DNA of 64,000 nt, from the NCBI RefSeq assembly GCF_011075055.1, contig NC_058150.1, positions 13,483,408-13,547,407 on the forward strand. The letters are read 5' to 3'. Below are positions 37,501 to 48,422 of the stretch, in pieces. Within the stretch, counting starts at the first letter, position 1; each line of letters opens with the position of its first letter. This DNA comes from Mangifera indica. Taxonomy: Eukaryota > Streptophyta > Magnoliopsida > Sapindales > Anacardiaceae. The position numbers and the translations under genes are program-made. A model generated the notes under the pieces. The model saw only the letters and a list, made by a program, of their open reading frames with translations. It made no database searches and was not told the DNA's origin.

Positions 37501-37967
37501 TCTCTAAAATTTTATATAAATATCTTAGCTTACTTTAATATATGTAATATATTATTACTTTTATTTAACTTTGATCACTTTATGTTTTATTTTTTAGACT
37601 GCCACTATTAAAGTATAAGAATGTTAAGAAAAATAGGAAACCTGCGACAAAGCAATGGCCTTGACAGATCATGAGTCTTTGGACGAAAGGTGGGAGGCCA
37701 AGGAGCTTGGTGAGGTGGTGGTTGGCACTAGGCATCTCTTCAGCTGAAGCAGATGTACAGAAGATGAGGTGGGTGATGTTCGATAAGGGTTGGTTCAATT
37801 CTTAGATGGCTTTCAGTGCATCTTCCTTGCCAAGCTTTGGAACTTCAATCGCCATGATTTCTTGACGAGCATCAAGAGGAGAAGAGTTGAGACAAGTTAT
37901 GTTTGGGATTTGGTTGATGATTTCTTCACTCAAATGCATGTGTCGTTTTCTTATCATTGATTTCTCA
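34600..37967 (-). pseudogene. Chalcone-synthase-like (type III polyketide synthase) pseudogene
   Basis: Minus-strand exon 37967-37642 begins at the conserved CHS intron-1 position and reads '[16 protein letters not shown]', '[20 protein letters not shown]', one TAA (37802-37804), 'NITHLIFCT', 'HHLTKLLGLPPFVQRLMICQ' and the active-site Cys context 'GHCFVAG'. A GT/AG intron (37641-36430) leads to 'TALWLARDIAENNAG' and 'CVLIISSEL' (36429-36353). Homology resumes after a 1.5-kb insertion with 'MLVCFHAPSD', 'CGDDVATVIISADLE', 'CPLFQLVSENGI', 'GHVREMG' (34827-34600), with further stops and a frameshift. Type III PKSs condense malonyl-CoA on CoA starters. Exon 1 and the C-terminal part with the catalytic His and Asn are absent. 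Clearly inactive. Confidence 0.85.
34834..36352. mobile_element. Small non-autonomous LTR-type element inside the CHS-like pseudogene
   Basis: Two related direct repeats, 34834-35018 (185 bp, TG...CA) and 36150-36352 (203 bp, TG...CG), share TTAAATATTGTATAATTTAT and ATAATATACACATAAAATC. They bound ~1.13 kb of unrelated sequence. The flanks are GAGTT (34828-34832) and AAGTT (36353-36357), a near-perfect 5-bp duplication, and the CHS-like reading joins across exactly this interval. No gag-pol is present. I found no clear primer-binding site, so orientation is unsettled. The interior has only small unrecognised ORFs (35254-35439, 35545-35754, and 35800-35997 on the minus strand). Confidence 0.65.
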
Positions 37968-38049
37968 CTTGTAAATAGAAAGAAATTAGGGCATATTACA
38001 AGGAATTCCACTTAGTCGAGTCTGGCCATAATGGATGAAACAGTTTGTT

Positions 38050-38434
38050 AAAGTATGTGATATGCAACTGCACTTGCTACAATGTTTTAGCACCACCAAC
38101 CATCCGACTTGTTTGTCGGTTGTTCAACCACGCGCCATTGTCGCCCGCATCCCTTATGCCTGACCTCTGGCATCTTGACCCCATGCTTTTCTCCAAATTC
38201 AATACACGCAACCTCCTAGAAGGATAACTATCGAAGTTTGTTTTGGTTATGGTGTTTTTTTTTTTTTTTTTGGCATTTTGTCGTTGATTTATTATGCAGA
38301 TGTTTTGCCCAAGGATTTACAAGTGGCAACTTCCATATCCAAAATAGAAGTGTAGGTTAGAGGATGAGGCAAGGTGGTTTTTTGTGCTTGGAACTTGTGC
38401 AAAGGTGAGGTGTCTCAAAGTTGGTAGAAACAAT
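38050..38434 (+). repeat. Dispersed ~500-bp repeat, copy 2
   Basis: It aligns with 31669-32130 and especially 49649-50185 (GATATGCAACTGCACTTGCTA, GGTTGTTCAACCACGCGCCA, GGATAACTATCGAAGTT, GTGCAAAGGTGAGGTGTCTC). It includes a T17 run at about 38257. It ends at the left edge of the hAT element. Confidence 0.8.
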
Positions 38435-38973
38435 CAGAAGTGTCAATGAATTAGATTGGCTCTGGCTCGATCCATCGAGCTAATGGGCCCGATTGAGCCT
38501 AAGGCCCAAATAGTAATAAACCTTCGGATTGGGTTGACCCATTAATATATAAAGGCCCAAGACCCAACCCATATAATAATAGACCTTAATTGGGCTGAGC
38601 CAACCTTAATTGGGTTGGGATTTAATTAGATCGAGCCGAACTTTAATTAGGTCGGGCCGGCTCATTTAATCAATATTTTTAAAAAAATTTTAAACACAAA
38701 TTATTTTTCAATTATTAAAATCGAAGACAGTACCCCAAATATTTTATTTATAGTCCCTCACTTGTGGTGGAGGAATATAGTTATATAATAAAAAATTTTA
38801 TAAATCGATAATATAGTACAAATAAATTAATTTATATACTGTATAAATTACAAAACATAAATAAAATATATCTAATATATAACATTTATCTACTTATTTT
38901 CTGCATCCAAATCTCTGAATTCTTCAAAGACATCTTCTGCCACACGATTCTGAAATTTAAAATCAGTTTTGAC

Positions 38974-41018
38974 TCAATCCTTCATACACATTATCGCTTT
39001 GACTATATTTGGATGTAAATTGGATCCCCTATCATTCAGTACACATTCACCTGTACTAAAAGCAAATTCTGATGCTACAATTGACACCAGAGATATTAGT
39101 AGATCTCGGGCTATGGCTGCAAGCACAGGAAAAGTTTCTGTTATGTTTTTCCACCATGTCAAAAACATCTAGTTTTTTCACCATGTCAAAACATCTAGTT
39201 TTTCAACATTATATCTTTAAATAATTTCTGGATAGTGGTTAATATTGATATAATTATAAAATTGACTATCTAGCAATTTGTTTACCTTTGCTTGATAGAG
39301 ACCATATACGTAACTTTTTTTTGCTTAAACTACTGAAACTTACCTCTGGTGCAGAACTTTGTCCAATTTTCCATATTTTTGTTTATAAATATCAAGTAAA
39401 AAATCTTGAACATATTCAACAGAATTAACATTGTTATTAATTGACAAATTTTCATTAATAATATCAAATAAATTTTGTAATCCATTAGTTTTTACCCTAG
39501 AATATGAAACAATAGCTGCAGAATAAAGTAAAAGAATTTCACTCTAATATTTTTTAAATTTTGTTCCATTTGCATACATATATTATGGCAAATTATGATG
39601 AGAGTGATGATACCTATGTTTTTTAAAAATATCACTTATTTCTACCATACTATATATTATAGAACAAGTTGTTGGATAATACATACCTGAGTAATGATCT
39701 GTGGGTATCTTCAATGACTCTAACAAGTTCATTAAAGTCATAGCTATTTCTCAATCTTGATCTGTCAAAAAACAGAATCCGTTGAATCTTTTGGTTAGGT
39801 ATTGAAGTATCGTGTTATAGGAACTTCATATCTTTTGCACGCTTTCAACATGACATATGTTAAATTTCACTTAGTTTTAATATCTATTTTAAATTTTCTT
39901 CTTATCAACTCCATTGATCTACATAATTGATGATATGCTTTTGTACCCGTGATGGGGATGATGAAATATATGCAATGTCATGTCTAATTATTTCTAAATG
40001 TTTTTTAGCCAAACTCAAGCCTTCTTGAGTGATTAAATTAATAATATGACATGCACACCTAATATGAAATAATTTTTCATTAAATGGAGGAGATAAATGA
40101 TTATACATATATTCAATAACTTTATCATTATTTTTAATATTATCAAAAGTAAGTGAAAAAATAAAATTATTAATTTTATATTTTTAAAAAAATTTGCTAA
40201 TGCACGATAAATTGTAAGACCATCATGCAGATATTTTAAATTTCTAAATGCAATAAGTTTTTTGCATAATTGTAATAAGAATTAATATAATGGGTAGTTG
40301 CACATATATACCTTATATATTGATTTGTAGTTGTCCATAAATAAGAAGTTATTGAAATAACACTATTAAAGTTACTTAATTCTCCAATAATTTTTATTTT
40401 CGTTAATTCATAATTTTTCAATATATCTGATCTAAAAGTTGACCTAGGAATTCTTCTAAATATTGGTTGAATACTATTTTGCATCATCCATTTTAAAATT
40501 TAATCTTCTGCATAACTAAAGAGTTGATCAAAAGCAACTACGTACCTGGTTATGTAATCTCGCATCTTCATTTAATCGTATGTAAAAGTCGACATTTCTC
40601 CCATATGTTCGAAACTGCGTGGACCTCCTTCTAAAGTGGCACCTAGACCAACGAATCGCGATCTAGTGAATGCAATTTGTTTTTGTCCTTTGAGCTCATG
40701 TGAAATTTTTTTACAGTAATCAGTAACATGTCGACGAAGATATCCTGTCCCACTTGTACTTGCACATGTTAAACAAGAACCACAATGTTTACATACTACT
40801 TGACGAATTAATTTTCTATCTATTGTTTCCTTTGTTCGATCGAAGTGCTCCTACTCCATTGATGTTTGTTTTCTTTTTCTCCCTATCGAATAATGTAAAC
40901 CTATACCTATACCATTATCACCCGTTGGTGCTCCACCTATTCCACTTTGTGCATCATCTATAATATCATCAGCACCAACATAATAATATTCAAATGGATT
41001 GAATTGATTTGACATTGC
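38974..41018 (-). pseudogene. hAT transposase (BED finger plus C-terminal dimerisation domain)
   Basis: Reading the minus strand in order: N-terminus 'MSNQFNPFEYYYVGADDIID' (from about 41018), a low-complexity Gly stretch and 'GRKRKQTS', a TAG in place of an expected Trp, 'EHFDRTKE', then a BED-type zinc finger ('VCKHCGSCL', 'GTGYLRRHVTDYCKK', about 40800-40680). Next come 'SVISITSYLWT' (40400-40236), 'FHIRCACHIINLI' with 'YISSSPSR' (40108-39905) and the hAT dimerisation domain 'WWKNITETFPVLAAIARD', 'VASEFAFSTGECVLND' (39168-38974). Stops and frame changes separate the blocks. Cut-and-paste activity is lost in this copy. Confidence 0.85.
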
Positions 41019-41239
41019 ATCTATTTGTAATATTTTGTAATGATAAAATAAAAATAAAAATAAAATTATAAACACAAAATATTATTATTTGTGAATTCAT
41101 ATACTTTTCGGAAGAGAGTTAATGAAATAATTGAGACTGAGGGATTTGTAATTGTAAATGAAAGTGAAAATGAAAAATTGAATATGTTTTGATAGAAAAA
41201 AAATAAATAAATTAAAAAATAAAAAAAAAAAGCAACGGT

Positions 41240-41375
41240 TTTTGCCAGAAGTAGAAAAGCTTCTATTAAGTAGAAATAGCTTCTGCCAAGTGGCAGAAGC
41301 AGACTCTGCTTCTACTAAGTGGTAGAAGTAGACTCTGCTTCTACCACAAGGCAGAAGTCTACTTTTGTCACAAGA
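41240..41375. repeat. Subterminal direct/inverted repeats of the hAT element
   Basis: GAAGCAGACTCTGCTTCTAC, TAGAAGTAGACTCTGCTTCTA, CAGAAGTAGA and AGTAGAAATAGCTTCTGCC recur and can pair with each other as hairpins. Repeats of this kind near hAT ends usually bind transposase. Confidence 0.6.
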
Positions 41376-41572
41376 AGAAAAACAATTATTTTTTATTTTT
41401 ATTCTGTAAACAGTATCAGATCGGATTGGGTCAGCCAATGGGCTTAATACTAAAACTCTAAACTATGCCTGACAGGCCCATGGGCGTGGCCCGACACTCT
41501 ACAATGCTAGTTTGGTCTTCTCGTGTTGGGTTTTTTTTCTTATTTTAGGTCAGGTTTTCATTTGAGCAGACC

Positions 41573-44500
41573 TAATTAACAGAAAAAGCTATGTCAGGTC
41601 TCATGTACACTTGGACATACACCAGGCTCCTAATCATACTAACATATGATTAATCTTTCATGAATGGCCTTTCAATATTATTTTGAGAACACTGCTTGTT
41701 ACTAAACCTATCTCCTTTTATAACAGGTACATTGCCCGCTCTATAATCTTGCATCTAAAATCTTTTAAGAACACGCTTAATATATGCCTTTTGAGATAAA
41801 CCGAGCAAACCATGATCTCTATCTTGGTGGATTTCAAACCCTAGAACAAAAAAAGCTTCCCTAAGATCTTTCATGTCAAAATGTCTAGACAAAAACTACT
41901 TAGTCTCATAAAACATACTACGATCACTGCTTGCAAGCAAAATGTCATTAACATAGAGTCCTAAGAAAATAAACCTGCTCCCACTGATCTTCATATACAT
42001 ACACTGATCAAATTTATTTTTAGTGAAACCATGTGAGGTCACAACCTCATCAAACTTAAGATACCATTGTCGAGAGACTTGTTTTAAACCATAGATAGAC
42101 TTTTTAAGTCTACATATCATATGTTGTTTCCCATCAACCATAAAACCATCTGGTTGTTTCATATATACCCCTTCATCAAGACTCCCATTGAGAAAAACTA
42201 TCTTTACATCCATTTGATGAAACTCCAAATCAAAATGTGTTACTAAAGCCATTATGATTCTAAAAGAATCCTTTGAGGATACAGGTGAAAATGTCTCATT
42301 GAAGTTAATCCCTTCTCTTTGAGTAAACTTTTTTGCAACCAATCTTGCTTTGAATCTATTTCTCTTTCCTTTAGGATCTCTTTTAGTTTTAAACACCCAT
42401 TTACAACCAATAGACTTGAAACCTTTAGGTAGTTCCATAAGATCCCAAACTTTATTTTCTTTTATGGATTGCATCTCATCTTCCATAGCTTTCATCCACA
42501 TGTTTGCACTTGAGCTTTTAATTGCTTTAGGGAATGAAACTGGATCAATCATATCTCCAATATCATACTCATTTTCAGCCAAATAAACATAGATATTTGA
42601 AATGACAACTTTTCTTTATCTTGTTGATCTTCTAAGGGTTACCTCAGCTATAGAATCTTGAGTTATATTTTCAAGAATTTCAGTTTATGGTATAAGGGTT
42701 TTTTAAGCTTTAGTTGTTTGTCTTTGGATAGAATCATTTATCCTAAAGGGAGGAAGCAAAGGGAATGTTACAACTTTTTCATGATCCTTGACAGAGGAAC
42801 TAACAATGACAGGAATCTCAACGAATACTAAAGCATCATAAACATCAAGTTCAAGTAACTTAGTAGTTTGAGACTCAATTATCCTTGTGCCATGAGAAGG
42901 ACAATATAACTTGTATCCTTTAGAATGAGATGGGTATCCAACAAAGTAACACCTAATAGAGCGAGGATCAAACTTTTTCTTAGTAGGATTATAAATCCTA
43001 ACCGCAGTAGGGCAACCAAACTCAAAAGTGGTTATAGTTGGGCTTTCTACGAGTCCATAACTCAAAAGGTGTTTTGGGAACTGACTTACTAGAAACTCTA
43101 TTCAAAATGTATAAAGCCGTTTTGATTGACTCTCCCTAAAGGTATTCAGGCAAATTAGTCCTACTTATCAAGCTCCTTACCATATTCATAATTGTGTGGT
43201 TACGCCTTTTGGCTATACCATTTTGATCAAGACTTTTAGACATGGTGTATTGGGCAATAATGCCACATTCTTATAAGTACTTGGCAAACTGACCCATATG
43301 TTGAGCTGAATCTTTATGTCTTCCATAATACTTACCCCCTTGATTAGATCTTACTACCTAAATAATTTTCTCCAATTGTTTTTCCACTTCAGTTTTGAAG
43401 ACTTTAAATTTCTTCAAAGCATCAAATTTTTCTTTAATCAAATAGAGGAAACCATAACGAGAGAAATTAATAAAAGTGATAAAATATTGATAACCATAAA
43501 TTGTAGTAGAGTAGGGCCTACTAATATCAGTGTGAATTACTTCCAATAAATTTAAATTACGAGTTGCCCTCTTCTTTTTAGTCTTGGTTAATTTTTTCCT
43601 AATGCAATCAACACATGCTTTTAGATTCTTAGAATTTAATGAAGGAAGAATATTATCTCTTATCAGTCTTTCAGTTCCCTCTTTAGAGATATGCCCAAGC
43701 CTTTTATGCCACAATAAAAAGGATTTTTTGTTAATCAAGGATTTTTTTCCTACATTATTTTCAACATTTATGGAAACTGGAGTATTGGTTGGGGCCAGAC
43801 ACATACTATATAATCTATTGTTCATAACACATTCACCAACAAATTTAAAATTTAAAGATAATGCAACTGAAGATTTTTCAAACTTAAAATAAAATCCACA
43901 CTTATCCAAAGTTGAAATTGAAATCAAATTCCTTTTAAATAAAGGTACATAGAATGTATTATTTAAAACTAACTCAAAACCACTTTTCAACTTAAGGCAA
44001 ACAACTCCTATATATTCAACTTCTGCATGGTTTCCAACTCTAAGTGTCTTCTCAACCTCACTTCGTCTTCTTTTGTTTTTGAACCCCTATAAAGTAAAAG
44101 CAACATGCACAGTTGCTCCACTATCAAGCCACCAAGAATATAGGGGTATATAAAAAAAATTAGATTAGATTCAAAACATACAAGATTTAGTGGGTTACTT
44201 CTCTTTTCTAACCAAGACTTATATTTCATGCAATTCTTTTTTATATGGTCTTTTTTCTTACAAAAAAAGCACTTACCAGGATCTTGCTCCTCTATCACAT
44301 TTGTATTTTTTTGACCTTGACCATGCCTTTTATTCCAATCATTTTTAGGAGCAGTAGGGTTAAACTTGCCTTTCTTATACTTTTTCTTACCATGATCATC
44401 CTTAGAATGAGAGACAAAAAAACCACATCACTCTTTTCCCTCTGTATTTTACACTCCTCAGCAACACACTTAGTAATCAGACTATCCAAGCTCCAAGTTC

Positions 44501-45035
44501 CTTTTGTGGTGTTATAAGCTATCTTGAGCTGCAAAATGTTTGAGTAGGGTAGTGAAGGCATGATGAATAATAAACTCATAAGGTAGGGAGATCTTATGAT
44601 TCTTGAGTTTGTCCTGGATGTGAACAAGCTTCAATATGTAGTCCCTAACACCCCTAGATTCAATGTATCTCATACTAATCAGCTCAGTAACAAGAGATGA
44701 GGCTTCAACCTTATTGGAGATTTGAAATCATTTTTCTACAACAGTGAAAAATTCCTTAGCAGTCCTATCAACTAGTAGCCTACTGAGAAGATGTTCAGCC
44801 ACAGTATTTTTCATAGCCATTAAACATAAACGATTTGACCGCTCCCACTTAACAAATAAATCATTCTCTTCAATGGTACTCATATCAGTAGTCTCATCTA
44901 GCTTATCTTGAACAAATGTCATATCCCAATCACCCATAACCATCGCAAACTCAATATTTTACTTCCATTGCTTGTAATTGTTTCCAATCAGGACCTCAAT
45001 AGTGGCATTACTATTGTTCACAAAAATGGAGACTA
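41573..45035 (-). pseudogene. copia gag-pol remnant, RNase H lost
   Basis: Blocks on the minus strand in gag-pol order: gag (from about 45035; 'WDMTFVQDKLDE', 'VAEHLLSRLLVDRT'), zinc knuckle 'CFFCKKKDHIKKNC' (about 44275), GAG-pre-integrase 'LLWHKRLGHISKEG', integrase 'LEVIHTDISRPYS' (43990-43358) continuing to 'IAKRRNHTIMNMVRSL' (about 43200), linker (43065-42703), reverse transcriptase 'QMDVKIVFLNGSLDEGVYM', 'FLGLYVNDILLAS' (42582-41896) and its end 'VQVYMRPDIAFSV' at about 41573. Several frameshifts and stops. Catalytic residues are changed: integrase Asp to Asn ('RSNQGGKYY'), Glu to Lys ('GIAKRRN'), and RT YVDD to YVND. The RNase H domain and 3' LTR are missing. Confidence 0.85.
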
Positions 45036-45456
45036 AAAAGAAGATAATGCAACAAATTAAAATCATAAGCAACAATTAATTAAAGTAGCTTTAAAATAAA
45101 CAATGAAACTTGATAAGCTACACCTTATAAGGATTCCTCGGGCATCATCATCAACTCACCTTTGGGCAGAGAAAATAACATGCAATAAGGGTCCCAAACA
45201 CAACTTTATATATATAAACTTTATGAGGATCTTTAGAACATATGATGTTAAAAAATAATATCACCTTTCGGCAGATATATTTTCTAGATCACAGTTCATC
45301 CTCTTCTTGATAGGGTAATAACTTTATAAAGATCTTTAGAATATATGATGTTCAAAAATAATATCACCTTTGGACAAATATATTTTCTAGATCATAGTTC
45401 ATCCTCTAATTTATGAGATCGATTGATTTCTATAATTAACATTATGTTTCCTTTAT

Positions 45457-45630
45457 GAGCAATACTATGTGTACCCATTTTGGGTACACAAATATATACA
45501 CATTCATATGTGTCATCATATGATTAGTTATTGTTTTATTCTTAATTCAAAATCATCCAATCATATTATGACACATATAAATGTGTATATATTTATGTAC
45601 CTAAAGTGGGTATATATAGTTTTATTGTTC
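45457..45630. mobile_element. MITE, 174 bp, 6-bp TSD (family with 61275-61449)
   Basis: It is nearly a full palindrome: GAGCAATACTATGTGTACCC at the left, and the reverse complement of the right end is GAACAATAAAACTATATATA. The arms continue with AAATATATACACAT and ATATGTGTCAT. It is flanked by CTTTAT on both sides (45451-45456 and 45631-45636). Non-coding; nested in the copia leader. Confidence 0.85.
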
Positions 45631-45645
45631 CTTTATATTTAATAC

Positions 45646-46161
45646 TAGGGATGACAATTTAAGCCCGATTTTAGGAGCCCCGACCCTCCCCAACCTTAAC
45701 GGGGAGGGGATTTCCTGATAGAAACGGGGAAGGGGACGGGGATGGGGATGAAAAAAATATCCGCAATCGGGGACGGGTCGGGGATGGGGATACATGTGTC
45801 CCCTCCCCGCCCCTATCCTCGTCCCTTTATATTAATATTTTTATTTAAAATACTAATATATTTTTATAGTTTTAAATTATTTATGTTTTTCAAATTTATT
45901 TAAGTTTTTGTTGTGCATATTAAAGGAGTTAATATATTATATTTATGATATTTGAAATAGTAGATTAATTTTAATTTTGCTTAATTTTGTTATTTAATAT
46001 ATTTATATTGTATTTACAAGGTAAAAAGAATATATTTTTTTTATAGGTACGGGGAGGGGACGAGGAATAATTTTCATCCCTGTAGCGGGAACGGGGATTG
46101 ATATCTCCTACGGGGACGGGGATTGAGATCCCCTCCTCGCCCCTCCCCGTTGCCATCCCTA
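45646..46161. mobile_element. hAT-type non-autonomous element, 516 bp, perfect 8-bp TSD
   Basis: The ends are TAGGGATGACAATTTAAG and, reversed, TAGGGATGGCAACGGGGAG. Both flanks are TTTAATAC (45638-45645 and 46162-46169). Both subterminal regions are very G-rich on one strand (repeats of ACGGGGA, GGGGATGGGGA), while the centre is AT-rich. A 61-codon ORF over the right end is a by-product. It inserted into the copia leader next to the 174-bp MITE. Confidence 0.92.
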
Positions 46162-46336
46162 TTTAATACACACAATAATCACCTTTGGGCAGAAAATTAT
46201 ATGCATTAAAATTACTAAATGTATTATTCCTAAAGGGAATATTTTGTAAGCCTAAAAATGTGTCGCTTTGGTGATCAATATTCTGAGAACTCACAAATTA
46301 TTCCCTGATACAAAATCATGTTGCTCTAATATAAGA

Positions 46337-47593
46337 TTTTAGGAGACCTAATCCTTATGATCTCTGACAATCTTTTCCTAAGTTTGTTGCATCTAATTTT
46401 GTGAACAATAATATCTAGAATATTTGAATTTTAACAATTTAAAGCCCTAAAAGAGTAAAACATGCCAACACAGCAAGCAAATAATATTACATGATCCATC
46501 ACGTAGCAGGGAAAACGTTTCACGTGCGGCCAAATAATACATGCCCTTGAATGCGCTGTCACGTGCTGAGACGCCCTCTCATGCAGGTTCAAATGCTCGG
46601 ACGCGCCCTTACACATGTTTACGTGCTTAGTACACCGTCATGACCCTGTAGGCGGGTAATTGGATTAGGAAAACCCAATTCCAACCTGCGACCTATAGAA
46701 ACCCTAGACGTCGATTTTATTATTTTTGCAACCTGATTTCGCCATGACCAACCACTGGTTTAATCGCCAACTGCAATAAAGTTGTTTTCCGTCAAGATTC
46801 CGACATTAAGATAGATGTCGTTGATGGAATTTGGCCGTTATTACATGACAACAAACACAACAAAAAAACTGGAAATTTTGACATGAGGAGAGATCACCGT
46901 TAGCCTTCTAGTCACAGAAAGTTTACTGTGGTTGCCACGACTTATGTTGATAGCGAATGCGACTTATTACCGATTACCAAGGGTTTATTCTATTATGTAT
47001 ATTTTAATCAAAATAATAATAATCATAATAAACCCTAAACTGAATTTAAAAACAACTCTAATTTCAATTCTCATAAATCCAGATTCTATATCTATATTGA
47101 TTCACTCTGATAGCACATTTAAGCTTTAATTCGAAACAATAATTTAATATGAACATACATAGAATATAGAATACTGAATTTTAATATTAAATTGAATATA
47201 AAATTAATAATTAGGGATATAGAAAAACTTGTTGAGCCATATCTCTGAAACCAAAGATCTTTATAAAACCACCTGAAACTTGAAAATATGTTATGACAGG
47301 TCTTCCACTTCAGAAACCTCCTTATGACGACTTTGAATGAGTAAGCGTATCAGAATTAGGTTTTGGAGTGGGAACTTAATCTATTTATAAGAAATTATCT
47401 AGACTTTCTCATTAAAGGTCTAATATCCGAAGACCCACACTAAATTGCCATCCAAGCCAATAACTTTTAAGTGTATTAGACATGTCTTTATTGATCATTC
47501 AAACCCATTTGTAAACTGGTATTGGAATATTTAATTACCCGATTTTATGAAAATAAAATATAATTAATGTTACCCTATATAAGAAATTTCTAA
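46337..47593 (-). mobile_element. Candidate 5' LTR of the 41.6-46.3 kb copia element
   Basis: It lies directly beyond the worn primer-binding site. The right edge GAAATTTCTAACA (ending 47593) reads on the minus strand as TGTTAGAAATTTC, a typical copia LTR start. The left edge is degenerate and the partner LTR is lost, so this cannot be confirmed by self-comparison. It has no coding content; the 61- and 65-codon ORFs are not supported. Confidence 0.4.
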
Positions 47594-48422
47594 CACCCAT
47601 CACCTTGGGTAAAGCATCGCCTAAGTGTGCTTGAGGCATGGCTTTGACAACTATGTCTGAAAGAGTGTATGTTTGTGCGTGTGTATGGTTTATTGGATTG
47701 GATCTTTATTGGGTTTTATGCATTTTAGATTTATTCATTGTTTTTCCTTGATTTAAGTATTTTGAATTTCTGTGGTTACTCTGGCAAGCTTTTTATGAAG
47801 TATGTACTAAAAGTGGGTTTCGCAGTTGTACCATTGACAATTGGATAGCCTTTCCTTGACCTATACTTGTGTTCCCTTCCATGGTGACAGTTGATGCTGC
47901 GGCTTCTTCGGATATTTTAGGTACTTGATCACGTTTCCATGTAGAGTTAGCATTATATTGTTTTTATCCTCTCATATTATTCTTCTATATTCTCCACTTC
48001 GAGAACCGGAGGGCTTCTATGTTTGGGGTGGGCCTCCAATCAATAATGGTCAACCCAGTAAGAAGCTAGAGAGGGCACCAATCTGAAGTTCAGTGACGAT
48101 GAATCCAGGCTCATGTGGGACTCATCTTCAGACATTCCAGAAATTTTCAACACCACAAGAAAAAAATGTGGTCTTATGGAAGGCAGACACTGGGGGTTCA
48201 GGGTCTAATCTTTTTCAGAAGCACATGACAAAAGCCACATGGTAATTATAAATATTAGCAAGGTATTATGTTTTGGTGGAAAATTAATTAATGAACCATT
48301 TTAATTTTCGAATTCATCGTGTCTCATTAGGATTCATGGTTTTTCCGTGTCCTGATTTGAGCAAACCAGTGGGAACATGAAGCCACTATGGAGAATTAAA
48401 AGAGTCTCAAATTGTGCTATTT
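47594..48422 (+). other. Unassigned sequence with a possible exon remnant
   Basis: About 47870-47925 on the plus strand reads 'VFPSMVTVDAAASSDILG' before a GT, and 48085-48240 reads 'FSDDESRLMWDSSSDIPEIF' before a stop. The composition is gene-like (less AT-rich), but I do not recognise the protein and the splice structure is uncertain. It could be a captured or relic gene fragment. Confidence 0.3.

Larger units (their letters stand above)
38435..41501 (-). mobile_element. Decayed autonomous hAT transposon
   Basis: The ends are weak inverted repeats (AGAAGTGTC at 38436 and, reversed, AGAGTGTC ending 41500) followed by GGCCC/GGGCC-rich subterminal sequence on both sides (38461-38650 and 41440-41495), a common hAT layout. 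Near the right end, 41240-41375 holds several direct and inverted copies of a TCTGCTTCTAC/GTAGAAGCAGA motif, likely subterminal transposase-binding repeats. The transposase remnant lies inside. I could not establish an 8-bp TSD, so the ends are approximate. Confidence 0.7.
45036..46336 (-). other. Untranslated leader and worn primer-binding site of the 41.6-46.3 kb copia
   Basis: Four copies of TCACCTTTGGGCAGA-type sequence (45156, 45261, 45364, 46179) lie in longer imperfect repeats; the units at about 45215-45300 and 45321-45410 are clear tandem copies. Two MITEs interrupt the leader. At 46324-46336 the plus strand reads GCTCTAATATAAG, whose complement differs at a few positions from the initiator-Met-tRNA-type site TGGTATCAGAGC, so the 5' LTR should start just to the right. 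Confidence 0.5.

Noticed and set aside
40754..40963. Plus-strand ORF of 69 codons over the hAT region, and similar plus-strand ORFs at 38969 and 43584
   Set aside because: Each is an antisense shadow of recognisable transposase or gag-pol coding sequence.
38435..41501. An 8-bp TSD for the hAT element (e.g. CAAT shared by both flanks)
   Set aside because: Only four bases match and their position relative to the ends is inconsistent; not reported as a TSD.
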